NCBI GenBank assembly: GCA_016744875.1
Contig: JADGDL010000010.1
Coordinates: forward strand, 1 to 54,884
Direction of reading: 5' to 3'
Length of the DNA: 54,884 bases
Source of the DNA: Sulfurovum sp.
GTDB lineage: Bacteria > Campylobacterota > Campylobacteria > Campylobacterales > Sulfurovaceae
A model generated the notes under the pieces. That model did no database searches. It saw only the letters and a list, made by a program, of their open reading frames with translations, and was not told the origin of the DNA. Every line of letters begins with the position of its first letter. Position 1 is the stretch's first letter. Positions 1 to 8,064 of this stretch are shown in pieces. The translations under genes and the position numbers were made by a program.

Positions 1-177
1 CCTGTACTCTATAAACACTCTATGGCTGCGATCGATGATGAAGTAGATTGTTATATTGAGTTTGGAAATGGGAATGTACTTAAAGGGTTGAACCGTAAGG
101 CTACGAAGAAACCTCATTTTAATGTTTCGGATATGGCTTCTCTTGAGGCTACCATAGAAGCCATTAAAGAACTTTAA
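1..177 (+). CDS. fabD: Malonyl-CoA:ACP transacylase, C-terminal end (partial)
   Basis: Only the last 58 codons lie in the window; the 5' part is off the left edge. Frame 1 reads through to TAA at 175-177, with the text YIEFGNGNVLKGLN near the start. That is the typical end of FabD, which loads malonate onto acyl carrier protein for fatty-acid synthesis (the xxEFGxGxVLxGL segment). The stop overlaps the start of the next gene (TAATG), so translation is probably coupled. The fabD-mtn neighbourhood is known from Helicobacter and supports the call. The active-site Ser and His cannot be seen. Confidence 0.85.
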   Translation, partial: PVLYKHSMAAIDDEVDCYIEFGNGNVLKGLNRKATKKPHFNVSDMASLEATIEAIKEL

Positions 178-869
178 TGAAAATTGCTATTATGGGGGCT
201 ATGCCTGAAGAGGTTGAGCCGATTGTTGCCAAACTTGATAATCTGCAAGAGACAGTGTATGGTGCAAATACATATTATGAAGGTGTATACAATGGCCAAG
301 AGGTTGTTGTAGCATATTCTAAGATAGGTAAGGTGTTTGCTACATTGACTGCGACAATGCTTGTTGAAAAGTTTGGTTGTGATACGTTACTTTTCTCCGG
401 AGTGGCTGGCGCTATTTCAAATGATCTTAATATCGGTGATCTTATCATCGCTGATGGTTTGTGTCAGCATGACTTGGATATCACGGCTTTTGGTCATCCT
501 TTTGGTTATGTACCTGAAGGTGAAGTCTGTATTCCGACAGATGTAGGATTAAGAAACATTGCTAAAGAGATAGCAAAGTCCAAAGGCTTGACATTAAAAG
601 AAGGTGTTATTGCTACAGGTGATCAGTTTGTGGCTAACCCTGAGCGTAAAGATTGGATAGGGGACACTTTTAAGGCAGATGCTTTGGAAATGGAAGGTGC
701 TTCTGTAGCTGTGGTATGTTCTGCACTTGAAGTGCCATTTTTCATCTTACGAGCTATCTCTGACTCTGCAGATATGGATGCGAGTTTTAATTTTGATGAA
801 TTTCTTGAGTCTTCGGCTAAGATCTCAGCAGACTTCATCTTAAGTATGGTCGAAGCCATCCAAAAATAG
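177..869 (+). CDS. mtn: 5'-methylthioadenosine / S-adenosylhomocysteine nucleosidase (MTAN)
   Basis: A cytoplasmic nucleosidase of 230 residues, the normal family length. It hydrolyses the N-glycosidic bond of methylthioadenosine and S-adenosylhomocysteine. In Campylobacterota the same enzyme is also known to cleave 6-amino-6-deoxyfutalosine in the futalosine menaquinone pathway, so it is likely important for respiration here. Visible family marks are MKIAIMGAMPEE with Glu12, the glycine-rich GVAGAI segment near residue 75, ATGDQFV near 146, EMEGAS with the substrate-binding Met-Glu near 172, and SDSAD with the catalytic Asp near 196. The ATG overlaps the fabD stop by one base, which fixes the start. 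The dual substrate role is inferred from the lineage, not seen. Confidence 0.95.
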   Translation: MKIAIMGAMPEEVEPIVAKLDNLQETVYGANTYYEGVYNGQEVVVAYSKIGKVFATLTATMLVEKFGCDTLLFSGVAGAISNDLNIGDLIIADGLCQHDLDITAFGHPFGYVPEGEVCIPTDVGLRNIAKEIAKSKGLTLKEGVIATGDQFVANPERKDWIGDTFKADALEMEGASVAVVCSALEVPFFILRAISDSADMDASFNFDEFLESSAKISADFILSMVEAIQK

Positions 870-876
870 GAAAACT

Positions 877-1689
877 GTGAACGATAACGAAAGACGCTCT
901 AAAGCTAAAACTATTCCTATGAGTAAACGTTTACTCAGGATCATTGGTAAGACCAATGCTGAGTTTAAACTTATTGGTGAGGGTGACAAAGTACTTGTGG
1001 GACTTAGTGGAGGGAAAGATTCTCTTGCTCTTATACACGCACTAAAACATGTACAGCGTCATGCACCTTTTCGTTTTGAATTTGAAGCCTGTACCATCAA
1101 GTATGGTATGCCAGATGAACATTATGAGTTTTTGACTAAACATTGTGAAGAGTATGAGATAAAGCATACGGTATTTGATACCAATATTTTTGATGTATCA
1201 CAAGATGCCATACGTAAAAACTCTTCGTTCTGTTCTTACTTTTCTCGTATGAGAAGAGGGGCTTTATACTCGTATGCAGAAGAACATGGATTTAATAAAA
1301 TAGCACTTGGTCATCACTTTGATGATACGGTAGAGAGCTTTTTTATGAACATGTTCTACAATGGAAGTATGAGAGCGTTAGCACCTATCTATAAAACAAG
1401 CAGAGGTGTTCATCTCATACGACCTTTGATACAGGCTAGAGAACGTCAATTACGTGATTTTGCAGAGGAGAATAATCTACAGATCATTGGTGATGAAGCG
1501 TGTCCTGCTATGCTTAAAGATGTAAAAATGCCACATGCCAGGGCTTCAACTAAAGAGTGGCTAGCTGGTCTTGAAGCAGATAACAAAGATATATTTAAGA
1601 TGTTTAGGGCATCATTCAAACATATACATGATGACACATTTTTAGATCCCACGCGTTGGGATAGAGACGATATAGAAGGAAAGATATGA
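877..1689 (+). CDS. ttcA: TtcA-like PP-loop tRNA thiolation protein
   Basis: A PP-loop ATPase of 270 residues related to TtcA, which makes 2-thiocytidine at tRNA position 32 using an Fe-S cluster. The ATP-binding loop SGGKDS is at residues 44-49, and GHHFDDTVES near 146 and SRMRRG near 123 match the family. The start is GTG; AGGAAAA lies just upstream. Oddity: where E. coli TtcA has a CxxC pair binding the cluster, this protein reads C119-S-Y-F122, so the second cysteine is missing. A later Cys is retained in ACPAM (about C209), and two further cysteines (C72, C90) are present. Either the cluster is bound differently or the protein is a divergent paralogue. The stop overlaps the next ATG by four bases (ATGA). 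Confidence 0.8.
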   Translation: MNDNERRSKAKTIPMSKRLLRIIGKTNAEFKLIGEGDKVLVGLSGGKDSLALIHALKHVQRHAPFRFEFEACTIKYGMPDEHYEFLTKHCEEYEIKHTVFDTNIFDVSQDAIRKNSSFCSYFSRMRRGALYSYAEEHGFNKIALGHHFDDTVESFFMNMFYNGSMRALAPIYKTSRGVHLIRPLIQARERQLRDFAEENNLQIIGDEACPAMLKDVKMPHARASTKEWLAGLEADNKDIFKMFRASFKHIHDDTFLDPTRWDRDDIEGKI

Positions 1690-2039
1690 AAAATATAATA
1701 TATATATTATTGATTTTCCATGTTACTTTGATGGCAGATAAGATCACTCCTGTCAAAATGAAAGTGGACTTGATGAAAAACTGTGAAGTGTTAATGTTAC
1801 ATGCAAAAAAAGATAAAAAATCTAATACTACCCATACATTCGCAGGAAAAGGTGACTGTGTAATGATGTATGAGTGTTTGCGAAATGTTTCAGAAACAGA
1901 CCTTGCTAAAATGGATGCAAACAAAAGACGTATTGCTAAATGGGAGAACCCCGTATGGTGTAAGGTAAAAGTAGGACATAAAGAGGGTTGGGTGGAAGAA
2001 CAATTTTTGACAGATGAACCTTGTGTGTCGGATGATTGA
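1686..2039 (+). CDS. Small secreted SH3-like protein, function unknown
   Basis: A 117-residue protein with an N-terminal signal peptide (MKNIIYILLIFHVTLMA, cleavage probably before DKI) and five cysteines. The stretch VWCKVKVGHKEGWVEEQFL near residues 88-107 looks like the end of a bacterial SH3 (SH3_3-type) domain, in which the GWV strand is diagnostic; the first half is weak. It overlaps the gene before by ATGA and the gene after by eight bases, so it is firmly inside the ttcA-rluD operon although it has no obvious link to tRNA or rRNA modification. A second secreted SH3 protein with the same WC...GWV pattern occurs at 39637-40179. A periplasmic location is inferred. Confidence 0.7.
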   Translation: MKNIIYILLIFHVTLMADKITPVKMKVDLMKNCEVLMLHAKKDKKSNTTHTFAGKGDCVMMYECLRNVSETDLAKMDANKRRIAKWENPVWCKVKVGHKEGWVEEQFLTDEPCVSDD

Positions 2040-2994
2040 TCAAACACATTTTATAGTTGATATATCAGGTCGTATAGACAAAGTACTAGCACAAAAACTT
2101 GAGGTCAGCCGTAACCAAGTAGAAAAACTTGTGAAAGACGGGCTTGTATCTGTAAATAGCAAAGTGATTACTAAGACAAGTTTTAAAGTTATAGAGGGTG
2201 ATGAAGTCTCTTATATATTTAAAGAAGCTAAAAAACGTGTAGCGCCTCCCATTGATTTTGATGTAGAAATACTCTATGAAGATGATTACCTTTTGGTAGT
2301 AAATAAACCTTCAGGACTCGTTGTACATCCTGCACCTTCAGTAAAAGAACCTACACTGGTAGACTGGCTTATACATAAAGGTATTTCACTTTCTACTATT
2401 TCAGGTGAAGAACGTCACGGGATAGTACATCGTATAGACAAAGAGACCACAGGTGCCTTGGTGGTGGCTAAGGACAATAAGACCCATGAAAAGCTTTCTG
2501 AACAGTTGCAGGACAAGAGTATGGGACGTTACTATCTGGCATTGATTGACTGTCCATTAAAAGATAATATAGCCGTAGATAAACCTATAGGACGTAACAC
2601 AAAAAATAGACTTAAAATGGATGTAGTAGCAGATGGAAGAAGTGCCAAAACAGCTTTTGTTAAACTTGCACAGACAAGATATGATGTAGAGTTGATCTCT
2701 GCAAAACTTTTTACGGGAAGGACCCATCAGATACGTGTACATCTTAACACTTTAGGCCGTCACATATTGGGTGATGATTTATATGGATTTAAGACCAAAA
2801 GAGATAAAATAGCACGCGTAAATTTACATGCATATTTATTATATTTAACTCATCCGATCACTGGTGAGAAGATGGAGTTCGTTGCTCCTCTTTTTGAAGA
2901 TATGAAACAGTATATATCTAAATATTTTGATCAAAGTGAAATTGATGAAAAAATCAATCCTCAGACAATGGGCGCTCTCTTTAATCACTTTTAA
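2032..2994 (+). CDS. RluA/RluD-family 23S rRNA pseudouridine synthase
   Basis: A pseudouridine synthase of about 320 residues. An S4 RNA-binding domain occupies roughly residues 10-70 (RIDKVLAQKL...VSRNQVEKLVKDG) and the catalytic domain follows, with the RluA-family motif HRIDKETTG holding the catalytic Asp near residue 136. The late GRTHQIRVH motif is also present. Members convert specific uridines in 23S rRNA or tRNA. RluD is the closest by architecture (S4 plus catalytic domain), but I cannot assign the exact target site. Start choice: ATG at 2032 overlaps the previous stop by eight bases; an in-frame ATG at 2014 would add six residues. Neither has a strong Shine-Dalgarno sequence, so translational coupling is likely. 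Confidence 0.88.
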   Translation: MIDQTHFIVDISGRIDKVLAQKLEVSRNQVEKLVKDGLVSVNSKVITKTSFKVIEGDEVSYIFKEAKKRVAPPIDFDVEILYEDDYLLVVNKPSGLVVHPAPSVKEPTLVDWLIHKGISLSTISGEERHGIVHRIDKETTGALVVAKDNKTHEKLSEQLQDKSMGRYYLALIDCPLKDNIAVDKPIGRNTKNRLKMDVVADGRSAKTAFVKLAQTRYDVELISAKLFTGRTHQIRVHLNTLGRHILGDDLYGFKTKRDKIARVNLHAYLLYLTHPITGEKMEFVAPLFEDMKQYISKYFDQSEIDEKINPQTMGALFNHF

Positions 2995-3015
2995 TTCTCT
3001 TCAAATAGGAACCTC

Positions 3016-4200
3016 ATGCCACATTTAAAAGTCACTCCTTTCGATACTTCAAACTTAGCAGAACAAATAGAACAAAGCAGCATTATGAAGTCTGTTGCAA
3101 AGTCACTTACGTCTGATGATCTCATCATAGAAGTAGAACATACAGATGAAGAGTTCCTTCTCCAACTTAAACCGGATGAAAAAGCATATCTCTTAAAATA
3201 CGATAAAATAACCAGACCGCTCAAAGTTAATATTTTAAAAGAGGCTCTGGATATCGTCTCTAAAGAGTTAAAGCTGGATGTACGCACTTCAAATATCAGC
3301 ATGTCAAGTGCGAAGCCTGTACTCTCTTCACAATATTTTAAAAAGATAGAAGATTTTGAAGATATCATCTACCCTAAAGAGAAGGTCTCTGTTGAGGTTG
3401 GATTTGGTTCAGGAAGACATCTATTGTATCAGGCAAAAAAGAACCCCGATACACTTTTTATAGGTTTAGAGATTCACACACCTTCTGCACAACAGGTACT
3501 TAAACAGATTGAGTTACAGAAACTTGATAATATTTGGGTAGTAAACTATGATGCAAGACTCTTTTTAGAAATGTTACCGTCAAATATTTGTGAACAGGTC
3601 TTTGTACATTTTCCTGTTCCCTGGGATAAAAAACCACATAGAAGAGTTATTTCAAAAAGTTTTTTGGCAGAATCGATGAGGGTTTTAGGTGTTGATGGTC
3701 GCTTAGAGCTTAGAACGGATAGTGATAATTATTTTTGGTATGCATTAGAGACCTTTTTTTCTGTACCAAAAGTTGAAGTGGAAGTTCGTAAGAATGAAGC
3801 CTTGGAAGTGACCAGTAAATATGAAGCAAGATGGTTAAAACAGGACAAAGACATCTATGATGTGTATGTAAGATCTACACAGATATCAGAAGAAAAACAC
3901 TCGACTGTTGACTTTAATTTTAATGATGTAAAATATACTCATGCTATAGAGAATCGTTTGCCTAAAAAAGCGTTGGTGTATGATGGCTATTTTGTACACT
4001 TTGAGCGTATGTATCAAATATCGGATAAAAGCTTGTTCATAAAATGTGCGTTTGGCAGTTTTGATAGACCTGAACACAAATATATATTATTGGAAGAAGA
4101 GCGTTGTAGATACTTTGTCTCACCACCGGTGAAGACAACAGTGAATTTTCATGCACACCAAAAACTTATAGAGCAATTAAAGGGAGAAGAGGATGTCTAA
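3016..4200 (+). CDS. trmB: tRNA (guanine-N7-)-methyltransferase, long form
   Basis: This makes m7G46 in tRNA with S-adenosylmethionine. The Rossmann methyltransferase core spans about residues 125-290: VEVGFGSGRHLL (SAM-binding loop), GLEIHTP, NYDARLFLEMLP and the TrmB signature region FPVPWDKKPHRR, then LELRTDSDNYF. At 394 residues it is much longer than E. coli TrmB (about 240). The extra parts are about 120 N-terminal residues and about 100 C-terminal residues without a domain I recognise. Long TrmB is usual in Campylobacterota. The gene overlaps ftsE by eight bases, and the trmB-ftsE-ftsX order is also found in Helicobacter. Confidence 0.92.
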   Translation: MPHLKVTPFDTSNLAEQIEQSSIMKSVAKSLTSDDLIIEVEHTDEEFLLQLKPDEKAYLLKYDKITRPLKVNILKEALDIVSKELKLDVRTSNISMSSAKPVLSSQYFKKIEDFEDIIYPKEKVSVEVGFGSGRHLLYQAKKNPDTLFIGLEIHTPSAQQVLKQIELQKLDNIWVVNYDARLFLEMLPSNICEQVFVHFPVPWDKKPHRRVISKSFLAESMRVLGVDGRLELRTDSDNYFWYALETFFSVPKVEVEVRKNEALEVTSKYEARWLKQDKDIYDVYVRSTQISEEKHSTVDFNFNDVKYTHAIENRLPKKALVYDGYFVHFERMYQISDKSLFIKCAFGSFDRPEHKYILLEEERCRYFVSPPVKTTVNFHAHQKLIEQLKGEEDV

Positions 4201-4861
4201 TGTTATAAGCGCTTCAAACCTTACCCTTGCTTATGATAATAAGGTGATCATTAATGATGCAAATTTCAGTATTAAAAAAGGTGAATTCGTTTTTATCACC
4301 GGACCAAGTGGTTCAGGGAAATCCACACTTTTGAAATCACTTTACGGACAGTTGAAGCCAAGTGAAGGAAGTTTGGTTGTAGGTGGTTTGGATCTTGCAC
4401 ATATAAGACAGAAAAAACTGCAAGAACTCAGAACACATATGGGTATTATTTTTCAAGACTATAAGCTTGTGAATGAGTGGTCTGTATCAAAAAATGTTGT
4501 TCTCCCTCTTATGATCGCAGGGTATTCTACAGAAGTACAGGAGACACAGGCACGTAGACTACTTAGTCATGTTAAACTTAGTGACCATGCAGACAGATAC
4601 CCCTTAGAGCTTTCCGGTGGAGAGCAACAGCGTGTTGGTGTTGCGAGAGCTTTAGCTAAGAACCCTGTCGTGATACTTGCAGATGAACCAACAGGTAATC
4701 TTGATGACTACTCTTCAAATGTAATTTGGGACCTGATGGAAAATGCATGTCAGCAATTAGATACCACAGTATTGGTCGTAACACATAAAATACCTACGAT
4801 ATTTTCACTGCCATACAGACATTTTATCATAGAAAGCAAGGGTGTATATGAAGTCCATTAA
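4193..4861 (+). CDS. ftsE: Cell-division ABC transporter ATP-binding protein FtsE
   Basis: A cytoplasmic ABC ATPase of 222 residues that pairs with FtsX at the division site and drives conformational signalling to periplasmic murein hydrolases. Walker A GPSGSGKST is near residues 37-45, the Q-loop lies in IIFQDYKL, the signature is LSGGEQQRVGVARAL, and Walker B is VILADEPTGNLD, followed by the switch His in VVTHK. The start overlaps trmB and the end overlaps ftsX. The partner FtsX and the probable EnvC-like target follow immediately, so the complete FtsEX-activator module is encoded here. Confidence 0.93.
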   Translation: MSNVISASNLTLAYDNKVIINDANFSIKKGEFVFITGPSGSGKSTLLKSLYGQLKPSEGSLVVGGLDLAHIRQKKLQELRTHMGIIFQDYKLVNEWSVSKNVVLPLMIAGYSTEVQETQARRLLSHVKLSDHADRYPLELSGGEQQRVGVARALAKNPVVILADEPTGNLDDYSSNVIWDLMENACQQLDTTVLVVTHKIPTIFSLPYRHFIIESKGVYEVH

Positions 4862-5663
4862 AGATCATCTTATGTTTATACTGCCTTTGATGGCAATTTT
4901 ATTGGGTATTGAGTTTTACTTGGTATTTGATCGTACAACCAACTCTTATGAAAAAGGTTTGAAAGAGGGCTATTCCATGCTTATTGTCACGAAAAAACCT
5001 ATGGAATTTTCTGAATTTTCTGCACTCAATGAACATATCAGTGAAAGTAAAAAGATCAAACGTGAAGAGATCGTCTCTGAGGTGATCAAAGGTGTCAGTG
5101 AGAGTAACAGTAAAAAGATACTCGATGCACTGCCTTATTTTTATAACCTAAGTTTAGATGCTTACTTGCATACGTCTGCTTTGGAAGAGATCAAAAAAGA
5201 TCTGGAAGCCCATAGCAATATAAAGAGAGTTGAAACATTTGGAACTTCTTACAGTTCAGCGTATAGACTTTTTTCATTTATTAAATTTGCATTAAAAATT
5301 TTCATTGTATTTATGGCTGTAGTAAGTCTTTTCCTTATCATAAAACAGATGGAAATATGGAAGTATGCACACAAAGAACGTATGCAGGTGATGGAGATAT
5401 TTGGTGCACCTTTAATGTTAAGGTCAGGTATACTTTTTAAAGTGGCTTTCATAGATGCCATTTTTGCAACGGTATTTGTCTCTGCGATGTTTTATTATAT
5501 TAAATTTTACTGGGCAGCGCAAAGTGGTATAGATATAATGATGCAAAATCAAAAAGTACTTTTTATGCTGAATGATATAGGTATTTTATTTGGTTCAGCT
5601 ATTCTCATTGTGATCATTGCTGTTTATTCTGTAGTATTTTCTAACAAGGGAGTACAGGAGTGA
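4848..5663 (+). CDS. ftsX: Cell-division membrane protein FtsX
   Basis: The membrane partner of FtsE, about 271 residues. An N-terminal transmembrane helix (LMFILPLMAILLGIEFYLVF) is followed by a periplasmic domain of about 120 residues and then three membrane helices near residues 145-170, 195-220 and 245-265, the standard FtsX/permease layout. The ATG at 4848 sits inside the end of ftsE; a GTG two codons upstream (4842) is an alternative start. AAGCAAGG upstream can serve as ribosome-binding site. The stop overlaps the next start as GTGA. Sequence conservation of FtsX is low, so the call rests on topology and the neighbour ftsE. Confidence 0.88.
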   Translation: MKSIKDHLMFILPLMAILLGIEFYLVFDRTTNSYEKGLKEGYSMLIVTKKPMEFSEFSALNEHISESKKIKREEIVSEVIKGVSESNSKKILDALPYFYNLSLDAYLHTSALEEIKKDLEAHSNIKRVETFGTSYSSAYRLFSFIKFALKIFIVFMAVVSLFLIIKQMEIWKYAHKERMQVMEIFGAPLMLRSGILFKVAFIDAIFATVFVSAMFYYIKFYWAAQSGIDIMMQNQKVLFMLNDIGILFGSAILIVIIAVYSVVFSNKGVQE

Positions 5664-7027
5664 GATCCTTTATTGTGCTTTGTTTTGTGACCATAGGTTT
5701 TCTTTATGGGGCGTCAACAACTTCTAAGATCAAGAGTTCGAAGAAAAACCTTTCAGCGACATCTTCTGCTAAAAAACAGGCAAGTCGAAAACTAGGTAAG
5801 ATAGCCAAAGATATTCAGTCGGCTGAAAAGGACATTGTCTATCTTGAAAAAAAGATGGCAAATCTTGAAGAAGATAAAGAAAAAACACAGAAACAATATG
5901 AAGTACTTAAAGTCGAGTTGAAAAAGTCTGAAGCAGAGTTGTTGGAAACTGGTCAAGAATTGAAAGCCAAGGCGAAGGTATTTATCTCTTTATTATCTGA
6001 ACAGTTTTCTATCGTTTTTGCTATGGAACACTCCCATGCGCCTACACAAAAATCTATTTTATCCCATGAAGTCTACAGTGCCTACAAAAAGCAGAATGCA
6101 AAAGTATTGTCATCACTGAAATCTGACATTCTTGCACTTAAAAAAAGTAAAAAAAGAAAAGAAACATTACGAAATAAAAGACAAAATGAAATAAAGCGGA
6201 TCATTAAAAAAAGAGAGAGTTATGCCCAAAAGAAAGCAGCTAAAGAGAAACTTCGTAAAAAACTTTCTGTAGATGAAGAGAAATACAATGCCAAGCTTGA
6301 AAAGATTGAAGATAAGCAGAATTCTCTGCGTGCCACATTGGCAAAGCTGAATATTTTACATGCTAAGGAAGTAGATGAAGCACGTAAACGTGCAGCAGCA
6401 AGAAAAAAAGCAATGCGGCTTGAAAAAGAGAGACAACGAAAAGTCCGTGAGGCAAAAGCTTTGGCACGTGCAAAAGCAAGAAAAGCCAAAGAAGCACTGC
6501 GTAAAGCAACAACAAAAGAGGAGAAAGCGGAAGCTCGACTAGCAGCCAAAGAGGCAGAAGTAGAGGAGAAAAAAGTCTATAAAGAGAGTGAAAAGGTGCG
6601 ACAGGTAAACTCTTCTTATAAAAAATCCCAAACGTATGCTTATAGAGGAAATAAAACTATTTCTCCTTTACCCGGTGCTAAGATCATCAAAAAATTCGGT
6701 ACTTATGTGGACCCGATCTATAAGATAAAGATCTTTAATGAGTCCATTACTTTAAAAGCAAAGACAAAGAATGCAAAAGTAAAAAATGTACTGAATGGTA
6801 AAGTGGTTTTTTCTGGAAAAAGTAGTATGTTGGGTAATGTAGTTGTGGTTTTACATAGCCGTAAAATACACACAGTCTATGCAGGACTTTCCAAAATTGC
6901 TCCGACCATTCGTGTAGGCTCGAAAATCAAAAAAGGGTATGTTGTAGGAAAAGTCAATCAAAAACTCATTTTTCAAGCGACCAAAAATTCTAAACATATC
7001 AACCCGTTAAGATTGATTAAAATATAG
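5660..7027 (+). CDS. EnvC-like murein hydrolase activator (degenerate LytM domain)
   Basis: A 455-residue exported protein: signal peptide (RSFIVLCFVTIGFLYGAS), a very long Lys/Glu/Ala-rich coiled coil from about residue 25 to 320, and a C-terminal LytM/M23 fold from about 335 (ISPLPGAKIIKKFGTYVDP). The M23 zinc ligands are not there: the H-x3-D site reads as YVDPIYKIKIFNE, and the HxH site falls in QKLIFQATKNSKHINP without the His pair. That is what EnvC/NlpD-type activators look like, which recruit and activate amidases rather than cut peptidoglycan. It starts with GTG, overlapping the ftsX stop, so it is the likely periplasmic partner of FtsEX. A cell-wall amidase (12517-13650) is a candidate target. 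Confidence 0.85.
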   Translation: MRSFIVLCFVTIGFLYGASTTSKIKSSKKNLSATSSAKKQASRKLGKIAKDIQSAEKDIVYLEKKMANLEEDKEKTQKQYEVLKVELKKSEAELLETGQELKAKAKVFISLLSEQFSIVFAMEHSHAPTQKSILSHEVYSAYKKQNAKVLSSLKSDILALKKSKKRKETLRNKRQNEIKRIIKKRESYAQKKAAKEKLRKKLSVDEEKYNAKLEKIEDKQNSLRATLAKLNILHAKEVDEARKRAAARKKAMRLEKERQRKVREAKALARAKARKAKEALRKATTKEEKAEARLAAKEAEVEEKKVYKESEKVRQVNSSYKKSQTYAYRGNKTISPLPGAKIIKKFGTYVDPIYKIKIFNESITLKAKTKNAKVKNVLNGKVVFSGKSSMLGNVVVVLHSRKIHTVYAGLSKIAPTIRVGSKIKKGYVVGKVNQKLIFQATKNSKHINPLRLIKI

Positions 7028-7092
7028 ATTAATATGCTTCTGTATCTATAGACTAAAACCGTACTTTAAACCCCTCCTAACTAACCTTTAGA

Positions 7093-7106
7093 TATAATCG
7101 CGAAAT
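7093..7106 (+). promoter_or_regulatory. Probable pyrH promoter, extended -10 motif
   Basis: A perfect TATAAT at 7093-7098 followed by CGCGAAAT lies 27 bases upstream of the pyrH GTG, in the 97-base gap after the envC-like gene. No good -35 hexamer is seen, as is usual in Campylobacterota. The same 13-base string TATAATCGCGAAA occurs upstream of leuD (17622-17634), which suggests a shared promoter or initiation element. Confidence 0.6.
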
Positions 7107-7124
7107 TATATATAAAGGCTAACT

Positions 7125-7832
7125 GTGATTAAACGTGTTTTGGTAAAATTTTCTGGTGAAGCTTTGGCTGGTGAAGAAGGTTACGGGATCGATACACAGA
7201 TCCTTAACTTTATTGCTGGTGAGATAAAAGAACTTGTTGATGCTGGTGTTGAAGTCGGTATTGTTGTAGGTGGGGGTAACATCATCCGTGGTGTCTCTGC
7301 TGCGGCAGATGGCATCATCAAAAGAACATCTGGTGACTATATGGGGATGCTAGCTACTGTGATTAACGGTGTGGCGATCCAGGAAGCATTGGAGCATACA
7401 GGGCTTAATGCAAGATTGCAGTCTGCGATAGATATGCAGGAGATAGGTGAAGCGTTCATTGTACGTCGTGCAAGACGTCATCTGGAAAAAGGACGTGTTG
7501 TTGTGTTCGCAGGTGGAACGGGTAACCCCTATTTTACGACGGATACTGCAGCGACACTTAGAGCCTCTGAGATAGAAGCAGAACTTCTTATCAAGGCAAC
7601 TAAAGTGGATGGTGTTTATGATAAAGATCCAAATAAGTTTGATGATGCGGTAAAGCTTGATACTTTAACCTATGACCATGCACTTAATGACCATATTAAA
7701 GTCATGGATGATACTGCTATTGCATTGGCTAAAGAGAACGGGTTACCGATCGTGGTGTGTAATATGTTTGAAAAAGGGAATCTTTTATCGATCATACAGG
7801 GTAACATGAGCTTATGCTCCATTGTAAAATAA
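7125..7832 (+). CDS. pyrH: UMP kinase
   Basis: A cytoplasmic amino-acid-kinase-fold enzyme (235 residues, normal length) that phosphorylates UMP to UDP. Seen are VKFSGEALAG at the N-terminus, VVGGGNIIRG near residue 47, the DYMGMLATVING segment near 70, FAGGTGNPYFTTDTAA near 128 and KATKVDGVYDKDP near 158, all PyrH signatures. The start is GTG with AAAGG upstream. It heads the block pyrH-rpoZ-spoT-tyrS, which links nucleotide supply, RNA polymerase assembly and the stringent response, as in Helicobacter. Confidence 0.96.
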   Translation: MIKRVLVKFSGEALAGEEGYGIDTQILNFIAGEIKELVDAGVEVGIVVGGGNIIRGVSAAADGIIKRTSGDYMGMLATVINGVAIQEALEHTGLNARLQSAIDMQEIGEAFIVRRARRHLEKGRVVVFAGGTGNPYFTTDTAATLRASEIEAELLIKATKVDGVYDKDPNKFDDAVKLDTLTYDHALNDHIKVMDDTAIALAKENGLPIVVCNMFEKGNLLSIIQGNMSLCSIVK

Positions 7833-7851
7833 AAAACTATAAGGAAGATAG

Positions 7852-8058
7852 ATGAGAACAGAACAACTAACAGCACTGGCATTGGAAAAAGTAGATTTTG
7901 ATAAGTACCTTCTTGCAAATGCAGTAGGAAAAAGAGCAGAAGCAATCGCACAGGGTGCCGAAACAGTTTTAGATATTGACACCTCAGAGATGAAATATGC
8001 AGATGTAGCACTTCAAGAGATAGCTGAAGGTAAGATCACAGTAAGTTTAGAAGGATAG
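7852..8058 (+). CDS. rpoZ: RNA polymerase omega subunit
   Basis: A 68-residue protein that helps fold and assemble the beta' subunit of RNA polymerase. The pattern MRTEQLTALALEKV...KYLLANAVGKRAEAIAQGAE fits the short omega proteins, whose core is the YxLVxxVAKRAxxL segment. It lies 19 bases after pyrH and 6 bases before spoT. A well-formed AGGAAG ribosome-binding site precedes the ATG. The position next to spoT is the usual one and supports the call. Confidence 0.9.
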   Translation: MRTEQLTALALEKVDFDKYLLANAVGKRAEAIAQGAETVLDIDTSEMKYADVALQEIAEGKITVSLEG

Positions 8059-8064
8059 ATCCTT

